This document shows positions 22,282 to 33,929 of a DNA stretch of 64,000 nucleotides, piece after piece; position 1 is the first letter of the stretch; each line of letters starts with the position of its first letter. The position numbers were made by a program, and so were the translations under genes. This DNA comes from Begonia masoniana. Its lineage: Eukaryota; Streptophyta; Magnoliopsida; Cucurbitales; Begoniaceae. The stretch spans positions 3,507,459 through 3,571,458 of the forward strand of contig CM039504.1 of assembly GCA_022432975.1 (NCBI GenBank), in the 5' to 3' direction. Under the pieces are notes generated by a model. It saw only the letters and a program-made list of their open reading frames with translations, did no database searches and was not told where the DNA came from.

Positions 22282-24302
22282 ATGGATATTCGTGATTATA
22301 TTATTGATGATAATGATGATGTAGAAGAGATTAGAGAATTTACTCCTACATTTTCTGTGGGACAATCATCATCTGCACATGCATCCACTTCAGCACCTCA
22401 AAAAAAAGAAACAAAACGTCTGAAGTATGGAAACATTTTACAATGAAAGAAATTAAATTGGTGGAAAATTAGAATCTAGAGGTCAATGCAACTATTGTAT
22501 TAAAAATTATTCATATATTTCTGGTAGTTCAACTAGTACACTTCTTAGGCCTTATCAAAAATGTCACTTAAACGAGCAAGTTAGAGACCCTACACAAAGA
22601 TTGTTGAATGCTAGTGGTAGTGGCACTTTTTTTGCTTTTTATATTCACAAATAAAATGAGGAGAAGGAATAGCAAAACTTGTAGCACAATGTGAGTTGCC
22701 TTTATCATTCACCGATAGTGATGAATTTGAAAATTTTATGAAAGAGTATGCTACTCCTAATTTTAAACGGGTTCCTAGAAGTACAACTAGAAATGATATT
22801 ATTAAAATGTTTAATAATATGAAAAATGAACTAATTTCATTTTTTTCAAGCGCTCCTTCAATGTCTATTTGTATCACCTCTGATTTATGGAGTGCACGTA
22901 ATTCTATAGGCTATATCGTTGTAACTTCTCATTTTATTGATAACTCTTGGCAATTAAACAAAAGAATTTTAGGATTTCGTAATTGTGAATATCCTCACAC
23001 TGGTATTACTATTTATAAATTTATTGTAACGATATTGCAAGAATATTCTATTCGAGATAGAGTATTAGTATAACACTTGATAATGCTAGTGCTAACGATG
23101 CTGCTGTTTATCATTTTAAAAATTATTTTCAATTAGATCCTACTCATGATTCTCTTTTCCACATGAGATGTGTTTGTCATATTTTAAATTTAGTTGTTAA
23201 AGATGGTATGACATTTATTGCGCCTCATATTGAATTAATTAGATCCGCAATTTCTTATATAATTGGATCTAATTCGAGGCAACAAGAATATAGAGATTAT
23301 TGTAAAGCTGCCCAACTTAAACCACGAAAATTAAAAACCGATGTAGATAATAGGTGGAATTCTACTTATTTAATGTTGGAAAATGCCAAGCCATATTGGC
23401 AAGTTATTTGTGCTTTTATTAATGAGAAAAGACCAAATATTAATCTTGATAAATCTAGTTGTGATATGGCTAATATATTTCTTGATTTTTTAAAACCATT
23501 TTATGATGCTACAAATGAGTGTTCGGGAATTTACTATCCCACTTCTCATCTTGTTCTCCCAATTTTTATAAACTTAACGAGTAGTTTTGCACAATATCGA
23601 CAAGTAAATGAATTTAGTCAAATACTTGATAAAATAGAAGCAAAATTTAAAAAATATTGGCTTGACATTCCTTCTATTTTTTTGTATGCATGTATAATGG
23701 ATCCTAGATATAAGTTAAGAGGAGTATGTCTAATGATTAATAAAATCTCTAATAATTTACAAACTACTTCTTTATTTTCCATGGATCAAATAACACATGA
23801 AATTACTAGTTTATATTCTTCTTATGAATCTAAATATTCTACTATTAGTCGTTCACGTGTTTCTTCACATGCTAGTTCTAGTGGTGGTGAAAATGTTGTA
23901 GGTTCACAATTTGGTGGTATTCATGATATTTGGAATCAATTAGATACGGATGTTTACTCTAGTTCTATGCGAAATGAACTAGATATTTATTTTGACACTC
24001 GATATCAATTTTCTCGTGAAGAAAAATTTGATATTTTAGATTGGTGGAAAATGTTTTCCACCACATATCCTATTCTTTCTATAATGGCACGTGATCTACT
24101 AACACCTCCGGTCTCTACCGTAGCATCGGAGTCTGCTTTTAGTGCAGGTGGACGTGTGTATGATGAACGTCGAGGACGACTTGCACCTGATCTTGTGGAG
24201 GCACTCATTTGCATGAAGGATTGGAACGACGCCATTACGAGGAATCAACAACGAGAGGACGAAATACTTGAAGACTTTAAAAATTTAGATGTTGCAGATT
24301 AG
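22282..24302 (+). pseudogene. hAT transposase (RICESLEEPER-type), frameshifted
   Basis: Starts at ATG 22282 (MDIRDYIIDDNDD...). A BED zinc-finger region follows with frame breaks; CNYC is visible near 22485. An open segment at 22696-23073 carries the hAT core, including CITSDLWSARNS (first catalytic Asp region). The frame then slips by one base at about 23069; in the next frame TLDNASAND (second catalytic Asp) leads into 23163-24302. That segment has MRCVCHILNLVVKDG, the DNRWNSTYLML motif and the C-terminal hAT dimerisation domain (LDWWK, LTPPVSTVASESAFSAGGRV, LVEALICMKDW). The dimerisation domain is essentially intact. The BED-region breaks and the 23069 shift should prevent an active protein. 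Confidence 0.85.
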
Positions 24303-24604
24303 CATTGTAATCTAAATTTTGAAGTATTTTTTGAACTTGTAATTTTTTTTGACATTTTGCACATGATTGACAATTAGATGGGTGCCAACCTAGTTGGGAT
24401 GTGTCTAATTTGTAGTGATGCAAATGTCAAATTTATAATTAATGTTATATTTTTTATATTTTTTTTCTTCCATTTTTTATAATTAAATGTCACTTTTATA
24501 TTAATTAAAGATTTTTATTATTTACACGACTATATAAAATAATATTATTTATGTAAGGTCGGCTCGTTAAGCTCGGCTCGTTAGGCTCGTTGGCCGGCTC
24601 GTTA

Positions 24605-25598
24605 GGCTCGGCTCGTTAGGCTCGGCTCGTTAGGCTCGGCTCGTTAGGCTCGGCTCGTTAGGCTCGGCTCGTTAGGCTCGGCTCGTTAGGCTCGGCTCGT
24701 TAGGCTCGGCTCGTTAGGCTCGGCTCGTTAGGCTCGGCTCGTTAGGCTCGGCTCGTTAGGCTCGGCTCGTTAGGCTCGGCTCGTTAGGCTCGGCTCGTTA
24801 GGCTCGGCTCGTTAGGCTCGGCTCGTTAGGCTCGGCTCGTTAGGCTCGGCTCGTTAGGCTCGGCTCGTTAGGCTCGGCTCGTTAGGCTCGGCTCGTTAGG
24901 CTCGGCTCGTTAGGCTCGGCTCGTTAGGCTCGGCTCGTTAGGCTCGGCTCGTTAGGCTCGGCTCGTTAGGCTCGGCTCGTTAGGCTCGGCTCGTTAGGCT
25001 CGGCTCGTTAGGCTCGGCTCGTTAGGCTCGGCTCGTTAGGCTCGGCTCGTTAGGCTCGGCTCGTTAGGCTCGGCTCGTTAGGCTCGGCTCGTTAGGCTCG
25101 GCTCGTTAGGCTCGGCTCGTTAGGCTCGGCTCGTTAGGCTCGGCTCGTTAGGCTCGGCTCGTTAGGCTCGGCTCGTTAGGCTCGGCTCGTTAGGCTCGGC
25201 TCGTTAGGCTCGGCTCGTTAGGCTCGGCTCGTTAGGCTCGGCTCGTTAGGCTCGGCTCGTTAGGCTCGGCTCGTTAGGCTCGGCTCGTTAGGCTCGGCTC
25301 GTTAGGCTCGGCTCGTTAGGCTCGGCTCGTTAGGCTCGGCTCGTTAGGCTCGGCTCGTTAGGCTCGGCTCGTTAGGCTCGGCTCGTTAGGCTCGGCTCGT
25401 TAGGCTCGGCTCGTTAGGCTCGGCTCGTTAGGCTCGGCTCGTTAGGCTCGGCTCGTTAGGCTCGGCTCGTTAGGCTCGGCTCGTTAGGCTCGGCTCGTTA
25501 GGCTCGGCTCGTTAGGCTCGGCTCGTTAGGCTCGGCTCGTTAGGCTCGGCTCGTTAGGCTCGGCTCGTTAGGCTCGGCTCGTTAGGCTCGGCTCGTTA
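24605..25598. repeat. (GGCTCGGCTCGTTA)71 perfect tandem array
   Basis: 994 bp made of 71 identical 14-bp units, preceded by imperfect units from 24558. GGCTCG/GCTCGTTA is a subterminal motif of this hAT type, so the array appears to be an amplified transposase-binding region next to the right end. Confidence 0.95.
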
Positions 25599-25612
25599 AA
25601 TTCTCGAGTTTA

Positions 25613-26393
25613 ACATTTTTCCACAATAAATTTACCTTCGTCCAATAACGTTTAACTACGTTTCATACATCCTTAAAACTACTAACGATCTATCGATTTC
25701 GAGTACTAAATCCCGATTTTTAACGAAACCTAACGAAACCCTAATTATTCAACTCCGCAGAAATCGAAATAAACACTCTAAGATCGTAGGTTCATACTAG
25801 AGTAGCGAGAGGAGGAAGAATCACGAAGAACGGAAGTCGAACGGGAGGAGAAACGGAGGTCGGATTGGCGGAAGTCGTCGGATGGCTGAGAGCTTTGCTC
25901 TCTGGTTTTTGCCTGCGGGGCAGTGGAGAAATGGGAAGTGAGAGAGAGAAATAGAATTTAGGTTAGAATTTAGGTAATTTATGAATTTTGGTTTGAAAAT
26001 TACTAAAACGCCCTTCTTTGATTTTTATATAAGTTTCGTCATTCGGTTCGTTAATCGTCTAGCTATTCGGTTTTACCAAATCTCCATATTCCACCAATAC
26101 GTCCAACCTATTATTTGAGATTTAATAAAACTGTCCGTTCACAATTTGGACCTCGTTACTATTTTTACTAAAACGTCCTTTACATTCCAATAGAGATAAT
26201 TACTCGGAATATAGCGTTATTATTCCGAAAATTCTCATAATTTCCTTAAAATTCCAATTAATCGTTAGGGTCGCAATGGCGCTATCTTTTCGTGAAACGG
26301 ACCTGATTTGACATATTTACCAAAAATGCCACGTCTTATTAAAATATCAATATAATATATTAAAACAAAAATCCGTACTAGCCGGATATTACA
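25613..26393 (-). repeat. Upstream LTR of gypsy element, outer part
   Basis: Remainder of the LTR beyond the hAT insertion, ending at 26393 (minus-strand start TGTAATATCCGG). It holds a GA-rich stretch (25800-25950) that resembles leader sequence. Total LTR length without hAT is about 2.1 kb. Confidence 0.75.
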
Positions 26394-26398
26394 TTATG

Positions 26399-27643
26399 CG
26401 TCTATCAACATCTACTTAAATTCATAGTTAATATATGTACTTTAAAGTATGTTGAATAACTCTTTGGACTATCTTGATATATAATTTGATTGAAGTTAGC
26501 CGGCCACCTCTCTCTCTCTCTACCTCCGCACCTTGGGGAGCCATCTTTTCCAGGGACACTCACAGCAAGGACTCCAACTTGAGTTCCACAAACTTGTGGG
26601 TGTTTCTTTTTTGGCTTAAATCATTCATAAACTCGTCAAACAGTTTAAAATTGGTTCTGAAAGGTAATTGAACAGTTTGGAGAAGGCTTTTTGGACCTGT
26701 TTGAGATTTCGATTTTACTAAGTTGATTCAAAGATCAAAGACTTAGGGGATTTCGCTGAAACTAAAAACAACAATGTGGTAGATTTTGGAAGAAAGAAAC
26801 TGACATTCTTACTTCGCACATTTTCCTCAAATTTGAACTCAAGCAAACACCCTTTTGCACATTTCTCTCATTTTCACATCGTACAAAGTAAAAAACTGAA
26901 AAAGTCACGCCGGAAAATGATGGAAACGGCCAAACTTTGAGTGGGTTCTTCCATGACACCCTAAGAGAGAGACGTCACCATGGGTGACACATGTAGAGTT
27001 CGACAGATTTTTTAGCAGTAGAGTCTATATTGCTTTGTTAAGTTAAAAAAAGAAGTTTAAGATATTTTTGATCAAAATTTATTAAATTTAGGGTTTAAAA
27101 TGCACTTTATTATTATTTTTTTATCTAATTTCTCGTAATTTATAAAATTATTCAAATCAACAAATACATCAATAATTTTGCAATTGACACTAAAGTTTAA
27201 CTTCTTAAGAAAGTGCCCCATTTTTGTGGTAAATTGTTGCAATTGAATACAATTTAGGGGCACATGCAAAAATTATTCGACGAGGTGTTAGAAAAGTAGA
27301 CTTAAATACAAAGAAGAAACGTTTGGGAGGGAAAAAGTTGACGCTTTTGTTGGTGGCGGAGCAGAGCCAAGAAGCAGCAGGAGTAGCATTACCGGCGGCT
27401 GCGTTGGGAGGTTTCTGTGGGCGCTCTGTAGCGATCTATTTCCTTTCTTCTCTCTACCTCCTCGTCGCTCACATTTCAGGTTTTCTTATCCTTGTTCTAG
27501 ATCTCCGCTTTCATTTCTCATCGGCTTTCGTATTTCTTCTCTTTCTTTTGCTCTATTGTCATTTCGCTGGCCTTTCATTCCTTGTTCTTCTTCCTCCTTT
27601 CAGCTCGATTGGCCGACGGTATATTTCCAGGGGAGCAGGTGTA
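26399..27643 (+). promoter_or_regulatory. Upstream region and leader of the pyruvate kinase gene
   Basis: AT-rich sequence, no coding exon found. Pyrimidine-rich tracts at 27430-27600 look like a 5' leader, and TTTCCAG just before GGGAGCAGGTGTAATGG at 27644 could be the acceptor of a leader intron. No TATA box is assigned. Confidence 0.4.
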
Positions 27644-27803
27644 ATGGCGAACATAGATATAGAGGACATTCTCAAGGAGCTTCCTAACGAAGGTCGTGTT
27701 CCCAAAACCAAGATCGTCTGTACTCTAGGTCCTGCGTCCCGTTCGGTGCCCATGATCGAGAAGCTTCTCAAGGCTGGCATGAACGTCGCTCGTTTCAATT
27801 TTT

Positions 27804-28151
27804 TGTTAGACTTTATTCTTTATCATCTAACATGCCTTTTACAACAAAAAAAGACAACCATTTAGATGAAGTGCGGAAATTTGAAATACCTCCAGCCATT
27901 GATGATAAATCAGGGACAGCTGCTTTCTGTTCTCGAAGAATCTCTTCTAAACCTTTAATTCTCACGATCGATGGTGTATTCCGTATATTGAGAAAATAGG
28001 CTTAGGGGACCTTCAATGAAATGACCCCTCAATAATAGACTCTTTCCATCAAAGAGTTTCCATTGACGGGGTGCAACATGGACGGTTGCCTTTGATGGTG
28101 ACTTTTGAAAAACCGAACCAAACAATATAGTAATTAAAATAATTACTAACA
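27804..28151 (-). repeat. Copia 1 downstream LTR
   Basis: Pairs with 33581-33929. Next to it at 28152-28163 the minus strand reads CAAGTGGGAGAA, the polypurine tract that primes plus-strand DNA. Confidence 0.95.
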
Positions 28152-28429
28152 TTCTCCCACTTGGTCTGTGTTTTTCGTATTTCTTTAGTAAGTAAACACA
28201 ATATATGAATCATGGCGATATGTCCTCTTAATTAAACCGAGTATTATCTTCCATGCATCACATGCATTATGTTACTTCTTTATTGTCCATAAACTTTATG
28301 AATAAACCCTATGTTTATTCTAGGTCCATACTTTATTGATATTTCTCTAAATTAAATATGCGCATATAATAAAACAAACATGAGAAAACATCACAAAGTT
28401 TTATGAAAATATTCGTTCTTACAACGAAA

Positions 28430-31400
28430 TTACATGAGGGATCCAAGTCCCATGCATTGTACATGATTCTTAAATTTTGACGGTGGCATGTCTTTTGTCA
28501 AAGAATCAGCTAACATCAACTCAGTGCTAATGTGCTCAATGACCACTGATTTATTCTTAACACGTTCTCTTATGGGTAAGTACTTTATGTCGATATGCTT
28601 GCTTCGACTACCACTTTTATTATTCTTAGCCATAAAAACAGCAGCTGAGTTGTCACAATACAATCTTAATGGCTTAGCAATTGAATCCACAATTCTAAGC
28701 CCAGTAATAAAACTCCGCATCCATACACCATGCAGTGTAGCCTCAAAACAAGAAACGAACTCTGCTTCCATAGTAGAAGTAGCAGTTAGTGATTGTTTTG
28801 CACTCCTCCATGACACAGCTTCACCAGCTAACATAAAAATGTATCCGGAAGTTGATTTACGAGAATCAACACAGCCAGCGAAGTCTGAATTAGAATATCC
28901 AATCACTTCCAAATCATCAGTCCGTCTGTATATAAGCATGTAATTCTTTGTTCCTTGAAGATATCTCATAACCTTCTTTGCAGCTATCCAGTGGTCTATT
29001 CTTGGATTACTCTGATATCGTCCCAACATTCCAACAACGAATGCAATGTCAGGTCTAGTGCAAACCTGAGCATACATAAGGCTTCCAACAGCTGAAGCAT
29101 ATGGAATATTCTTCATTCGCTCCCTCTCAAGATCGTTCTTCGGACACTGGTTCAAATTGAACCTGTCACCCTTCACGATGGGAGCGACACTAGGTGAACA
29201 ATCTTTCATCCTGAATCTCTCTAAAACTTTATTGATATAGGCTTCCTGAGACAGACCCAAAATACCTCGAAATCTGTCTCGATATATCTTAATTCCTATA
29301 ACATAGGATGCATCGCCCATATCTTTCATGTCAAAGTTTTGTGAGAGAAATTGTTTCACCTCCTGTAATAATCCTTTATCATTAGTAGCAAGCAAAATAT
29401 CATCCACATATAAAATTAAGAAACAAATCTTACTCCCACTGACCTTAAGGTATATACATTGATCCATAATGTTCTCTACAAAATCAAATGAAGAGATAAC
29501 ATCATGAAATTTTAAATACCATTGGCGAGAAGCTTGTTTCAATCCATAAATGGATTTTTTAAGCTTGCAAACTAAATGCTCACCTTCACTAGAGGAAAAT
29601 CCTTCAGGTTGTTTCATATAAACTTCTTCCTCGAGATCTCCATTTAAAAATGCTGTTTTCACATCCATTTGTTGCAACTCAAAGTCAAAATGTGCAACTA
29701 ATGCTAGAATAATACGAAGAGAATCTTTCTTAGATACAGGAGAAAAAGTCTCCTTGTAGTCGATTCCTTCCAACTGAGTGAATCCTTTAGCTACGAGTCT
29801 AGCTTTATATCTCTCAATGTTGCCTGATGAGTCTTTCTTAGTTTTGAAAACCCATTTACTTCCTATGGCTTTTACACCAACAGGCAACTTGACAAGATCC
29901 CAAACTTTATTAGAACTCATAGAATTCATCTCATCGTTCATAGCATCATACCATAAGTTTGATTCTTTACAACTCATGGCTTGTGAAAACGTTTCAGGAT
30001 CATTTTCAGCTCCAATATTATAATCTGATTCTTGTAAATACACAAAATAATCACTAGAGATTGCCGATTTCTTTTCTCTATTAGATCTCCTTAATGTTAT
30101 TTCCACATTTTCTTGAGAAATATGTTGTTCAACTTGTTGATCAACAATTTCTGGTATTCTCTCAAGAACTTGATCTACTTGATTATTATCGGCAACTTGT
30201 GGAGCTTTAATGATTGATTGTTCAACACTCATTTGGTCTTGAGGAGTGTGATTCATAATAATCAATTTATCACTTGATTTGCAAGGTTGAACATCAATGT
30301 GATATCTTTCAGTAACAATGTGCTGAAATTGATCACTCCCACTAATCAAGTGATTCTCAAGAAATTTGGCATTTATTGATTCCACAATTCTAGTGCTATG
30401 AGATGGACAATAAAATCTATAACCCTTAGACTTTTCGGCATATCCAATGAAATATCCACTGATAGTCCTTGGGTCTAGTTTCTTCTCTTGTGGATTATAT
30501 ATCCTCACTTCAGACGGACAACCCCATATGCGTATATGTTGTAAACTCGGCTTCCAACCCTTAAATAACTCAAATGGTGTTTTAGCAACAACCTTTGTTG
30601 GAACTCGATTTAATATATACACGGCCGTCTTAAGTGCTTCAGTCCACAAGAAATCCGGAAGTTTGGAGCTACTACGCATACTCCTCACCATGTCCAATAA
30701 TGTTCGGTTTCTTCTTTCAGCTACACCATTCTGGTCCGGAGAACCAGGCATAGTATATTGAGCAACTATTCCATGCTCTTGAAGAAACTTTGCAAACGGA
30801 CCAGGTGCTTGTCCATTCTCAGTGTATCTACCATAATACTCACCACCTCTATCACTTCTCACGATCTTTATTTGCTTACCGCATTGTTTTTCTACTTCAG
30901 CTTTGAAAACCTTAAAGGCTTCTAGTGCTTCATCCTTATGGTGAAGCAAGTAGATGTACATATATCGCGAAAAATCATCTATGAAAGAGATGAAGTATCT
31001 AGAACCATAAGAGTCTATAACCGGACTACAAATATCCGTATGAATGATCTCTAATATGTCACTACTCCTCTTTACACCTTTTTTACTCTTGTTGGTCTTA
31101 CCCTTAATGCAGTCTACACAAGTGTCAAAATCAGTAAAATCCAAAGTACAAAGTACTTTATCATTCACTAATCTTTTAATTCTCTCTATGGAGATATGTC
31201 CCAATCTCCGGTGCCATAAGATAGAAGAGTTTCCATTTGTAACACATCTTTTATTACCAACATAAACATGCATAGCATTATAAGCAGTATCACTTTGTAA
31301 ATTGAGAAAGAAAAGACCATCAGACAATATACCATTCCCAACAAGATCAAATTTGTAAAATAAACTGAAGTTTACATCTGAAAAGTTAAAGGAATATCCA

Positions 31401-32485
31401 AATGGTACAAGTCTCGATACATAAATCAAATTCCTAGAAAAACTATGAATATAAAATGTCTTTTCAAGCTCTAGTACAAAACCACTACTTAAAATTAAAG
31501 TACATGTGCCAATGGCTTCCACACGTGAACACATCTTGCTGCCTGTATAGATGCATTGCTCACTTCCCACTGGCTTTCTTAGATTTCTCATACCCTGCAA
31601 GGTATTTGAAATATGGATTGTAGAACCCGAATCAATCCACCATATGTCACAAATAGAATTAACCATATTAGATTCAAAACAAACAAGTGAGATTAACGTA
31701 CCTTTCTTTTCAAGCCAAACTTTATATTTGGTGCAATTCTTCTTTATGTGTCTCTTCTTGTTACAGAAGAAACACCTGGATTCTTTCTTGATTCCACCAT
31801 CTTGGATAGGTATCTTACCTTTCCCCTTCTTTTTGGCTTGATGCTGGCTCTTTCTTTGTGTTGCCACATATGCACTCTCACCCATTTCCATAGACAATCT
31901 CCCTTTTTCTTGAACACATATGGTCAATAACTCATTGATAGACCATTTATCCTTATGTGTGTTGTAAGATATTTCGAAGGGTCCGTATGCTTGTGGAAGA
32001 GTGTTCAAAATATAGTGCACAAGAAATGAGTCAGACATATCAACCTCAAGTGTTTTGAGCTGAGCTGCAATGTCCCTCATTTGCATTATGTGCTCACGCA
32101 CACCTTTCACTGATGTGAGTCTTAATGATGAAAACTTCATTATTAGGGTGCTGGCAAGTGCCTTATCTGAAGTCTCAAATTGTTGATCAATAGACTTCAG
32201 CAAATCCTTGACATTTTTATGCTCACCAACTAAACCTCTTATACTAGCACAGATCTTAGTCATTATATACATAATGCTGAGGCGATTAGATCACTCCCAA
32301 CGCTCACTAAGAATAAGATCTTCCTTACTGCTAGTAGGAGTAATAATTGGCTCATCTTTCCTTATAGCATAATCAATGTCCATCAGCCCTATTTTGAGAA
32401 GGATTTTCTCCCTCCAAGACTTATAGTTTTCACCGTTCAATTCAGGAATATCACATTTGAAATCAGAGAAATTACCAATATTCAT
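28430..32485 (-). pseudogene. Copia 1 Gag-Pol polyprotein with a single nonsense codon
   Basis: Starts at ATG 32485 (MNIGNFSDFKCDIPELNG...). It runs 64 codons to an in-frame TGA at 32291-32293, then stays open for about 1280 codons to 28430. Domains in order: Gag (UBN2-like); zinc knuckle CFFCNKKRHIKKNC; protease WWIDSGSTIHIS; GAG-pre-integrase HRRLGHIS...CVDCIKGK; integrase core with HTDIC, DDFSRY, SDRGGEYYG and NGVAERRNRTL; reverse transcriptase WVFKTKKDSSGN, MDVKTAFLNG, YVDDILLAT; RNase H YCDNSAAVFMAKNNK, KHIDIKY, LADSLTKDMP. This is the copia order (integrase before reverse transcriptase). The stop sits where related elements read Arg (WERSNRL-type motif), so CGA to TGA is the simplest change. 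Readthrough or re-initiation could still express Pol. Confidence 0.93.
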
Positions 32486-32984
32486 AGCTGCAAAATAAAT
32501 AAATAGACATGCTTATCAACTACAATATGAGACCAACAACATAAATCATGCTTTATCAATATAAATCATGTTCAAAGATTATGAATCAAGCAACATAAAA
32601 CTTGCCTGTGGGCTAAAGTTTAAATTCAATAACATTCATATAACTTTATGATAAAACTATCGAATCATGTGCCTTTTTCTTAATATCTGTGGTCAACTTA
32701 AGAAATATAATTCAATATTTTATCCTAATTAATTACACAAATACAATAGAGATTCCTGTGGGATAAAATCCATTATATTCATGTAATTAATCACAATAAA
32801 TGTCACATTATGATCATTTAAAACTTTATATATAAATTCGGATAATTAAAGATGCTGTGGCTACTCAATAATTAACCAAATTATAAAGACCATACAACAT
32901 TTGAATTAATTCACCAAAATATTCATATTTAAAAAATATAATATATGAACATGAATTAACATTATTATAATACAAAAACAGTTT

Positions 32985-33180
32985 ATTTCAATAAAAATGA
33001 CTTAGCACAGTGGTCACCCACCATGTTCCCTTCTTTAAGAGAGTTGGGTTCAAATCCCAGGAGATTCAAAATTATGTTTTTATTGAAACCTTTAAGCAAA
33101 TAAATAATATATTTATTTAAAATCTGAAATTGTCAGTAATTAAGTTCCAGCCGAGAGGCGCGGGTTCGAATCCCTTTATG
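32985..33180 (-). other. tRNA-like pol III box motifs in the copia 1 leader
   Basis: On the plus strand, TAGCACAGTGGT at 33003-33014 resembles a pol III A box and GGTTCAAATCCC at about 33048-33059 fits the B-box consensus. A second B-box-like GGTTCGAATCCC lies at about 33164-33175. The first pair is flanked by perfect 12-bp inverted repeats (32986-32997 and 33077-33088). No full cloverleaf was folded, so I call this tRNA-derived sequence and not a tRNA gene. Confidence 0.45.
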
Positions 33181-33566
33181 ACCAATAATTTATTTGGTCT
33201 TCTTTTATGATAACCGGTCTTCTTTTATGATAACCGAACTACACGTAGTTTTAACCTGTCAGAACTACCAGATCTACACGTAGTCTTAAATTGCCAGAAC
33301 TACACGTAGTGTTGGTCATCTTCAACCTCTAGATGGGTCATTTTGACCCACTCGCGACCCGTCGGAAAACCCAGTATAAATCCGACGATATCTCATGATT
33401 TTGGACACCAAATTTGACGATTCAAAATGCAGTATGTTCGTAATCAAGTTTCTGTATGATTCGTAACAAAAAATCGCTTTGAAAACGCCCAAAACGTAAA
33501 CTTTTAAATTCAAAAAGAAATTTCAAAACTTTACGTTGAAAAAATGTCAAGACAGAGGTTTTACTC

Positions 33567-33578
33567 GCTCTGATACCA
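33567..33578 (-). other. Copia 1 primer-binding site (initiator tRNA-Met)
   Basis: Minus strand TGGTATCAGAGC, two bases inside the LTR that starts at 33581. Confidence 0.93.
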
Positions 33579-33580
33579 AC

Positions 33581-33929
33581 TGTTAGACTTTATTCTTTAT
33601 CATCTAACATGCCTTTTACAACAAAAAAAAGACAACTATTTAGATGAAGTGCGGAAATTTGAAATACCTCCAGCCATTGACGATAAATCAGGGACAGCTG
33701 CTTTCCGTTCTTGAAGAATCTCTTCTAAACCTTTAATTCTCACAATCGATGGTGTATTCCGTATATTGAGAAAATAGGCTTAGGGGACCTTCAATGAAAT
33801 GACCCCTCAATAATAGACTCTTTCCATCAAAGAGTTTCCATTGACGGGGTGCAACATGGACGGTTGCCTTTGATGGCGACTTTTGAAAAACCGGACCAAA
33901 CAATATAGTAATTAAAATAATTACTAACA
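33581..33929 (-). repeat. Copia 1 upstream LTR
   Basis: Element-sense 5' LTR next to the primer-binding site. It should hold the element promoter; no TATA box is assigned. Confidence 0.95.

Larger units (their letters stand above)
19917..25612 (+). mobile_element. hAT-family DNA transposon nested in the gypsy LTR
   Basis: The left end TAGAGGTGTTAAACGGG at 19917 is typical of plant hAT elements, with GC-rich subterminal GGCTCG/CGAGCC motifs. The right end is approximate: after the 14-bp array comes CGAGTTTAACATTTTTCC, where only GTTTAACA matches the inverted left end. The 8-bp duplication expected from ATGTATAC (19909-19916) is not found there. It carries a broken RICESLEEPER-type transposase (22282-24302) and two perfect tandem arrays. 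Because it interrupts a young LTR it must be younger than that LTR, so it was probably moved by a transposase supplied in trans. Confidence 0.82.
15089..26393 (-). mobile_element. Gag-only Ty3/gypsy (Tekay/Del-like) LTR element, host of a nested hAT
   Basis: Flanked by identical 5-bp target duplications TTATG (15084-15088 and 26394-26398). On the minus strand it begins TGTAATATCCGG (26393) and ends GGGGTGTTACA (15089). Order on the minus strand: upstream LTR (26393-18583, interrupted by hAT), primer-binding site (18578-18567), gag (18422-17322), a non-coding spacer, and a truncated downstream LTR (16165-15089). No protease, reverse transcriptase, RNase H or integrase is visible, so it is non-autonomous. 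The long LTR of about 2.1 kb, the TGTAA...TTACA ends and the gag type resemble Tekay/Del chromoviruses. The two LTR copies differ at about 8 positions in 1.07 kb, so it is young. Confidence 0.9.
27804..33929 (-). mobile_element. Ty1/copia element 1, near-complete, inside pyruvate kinase exon 1
   Basis: Flanked by TTTTT duplications (27799-27803, 33930-33934). LTRs 27804-28151 (348 bp) and 33581-33929 (349 bp) start TGTTAG and end CTAACA on the element strand and differ by about 7 substitutions and one A-run indel (about 2%). A primer-binding site, a polyprotein with one premature stop, and a polypurine tract are present. Inserted antisense to the host gene. Confidence 0.96.

Noticed and set aside
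21194..22324. Long open frames of about 360-376 codons with an LSISQSLN repeat
   Set aside because: They are translations of the (CTCTCAAT)n array, which is open in several frames because 8-bp units carry no stop; not a protein.
28488..28943. Plus-strand open frames opposite copia 1 (also 29778-31930)
   Set aside because: Antisense shadows of the long polyprotein frame.
33003..33062. Complete tRNA gene
   Set aside because: A and B box words are present, but I could not pair acceptor and anticodon stems; kept only as a tRNA-like motif.
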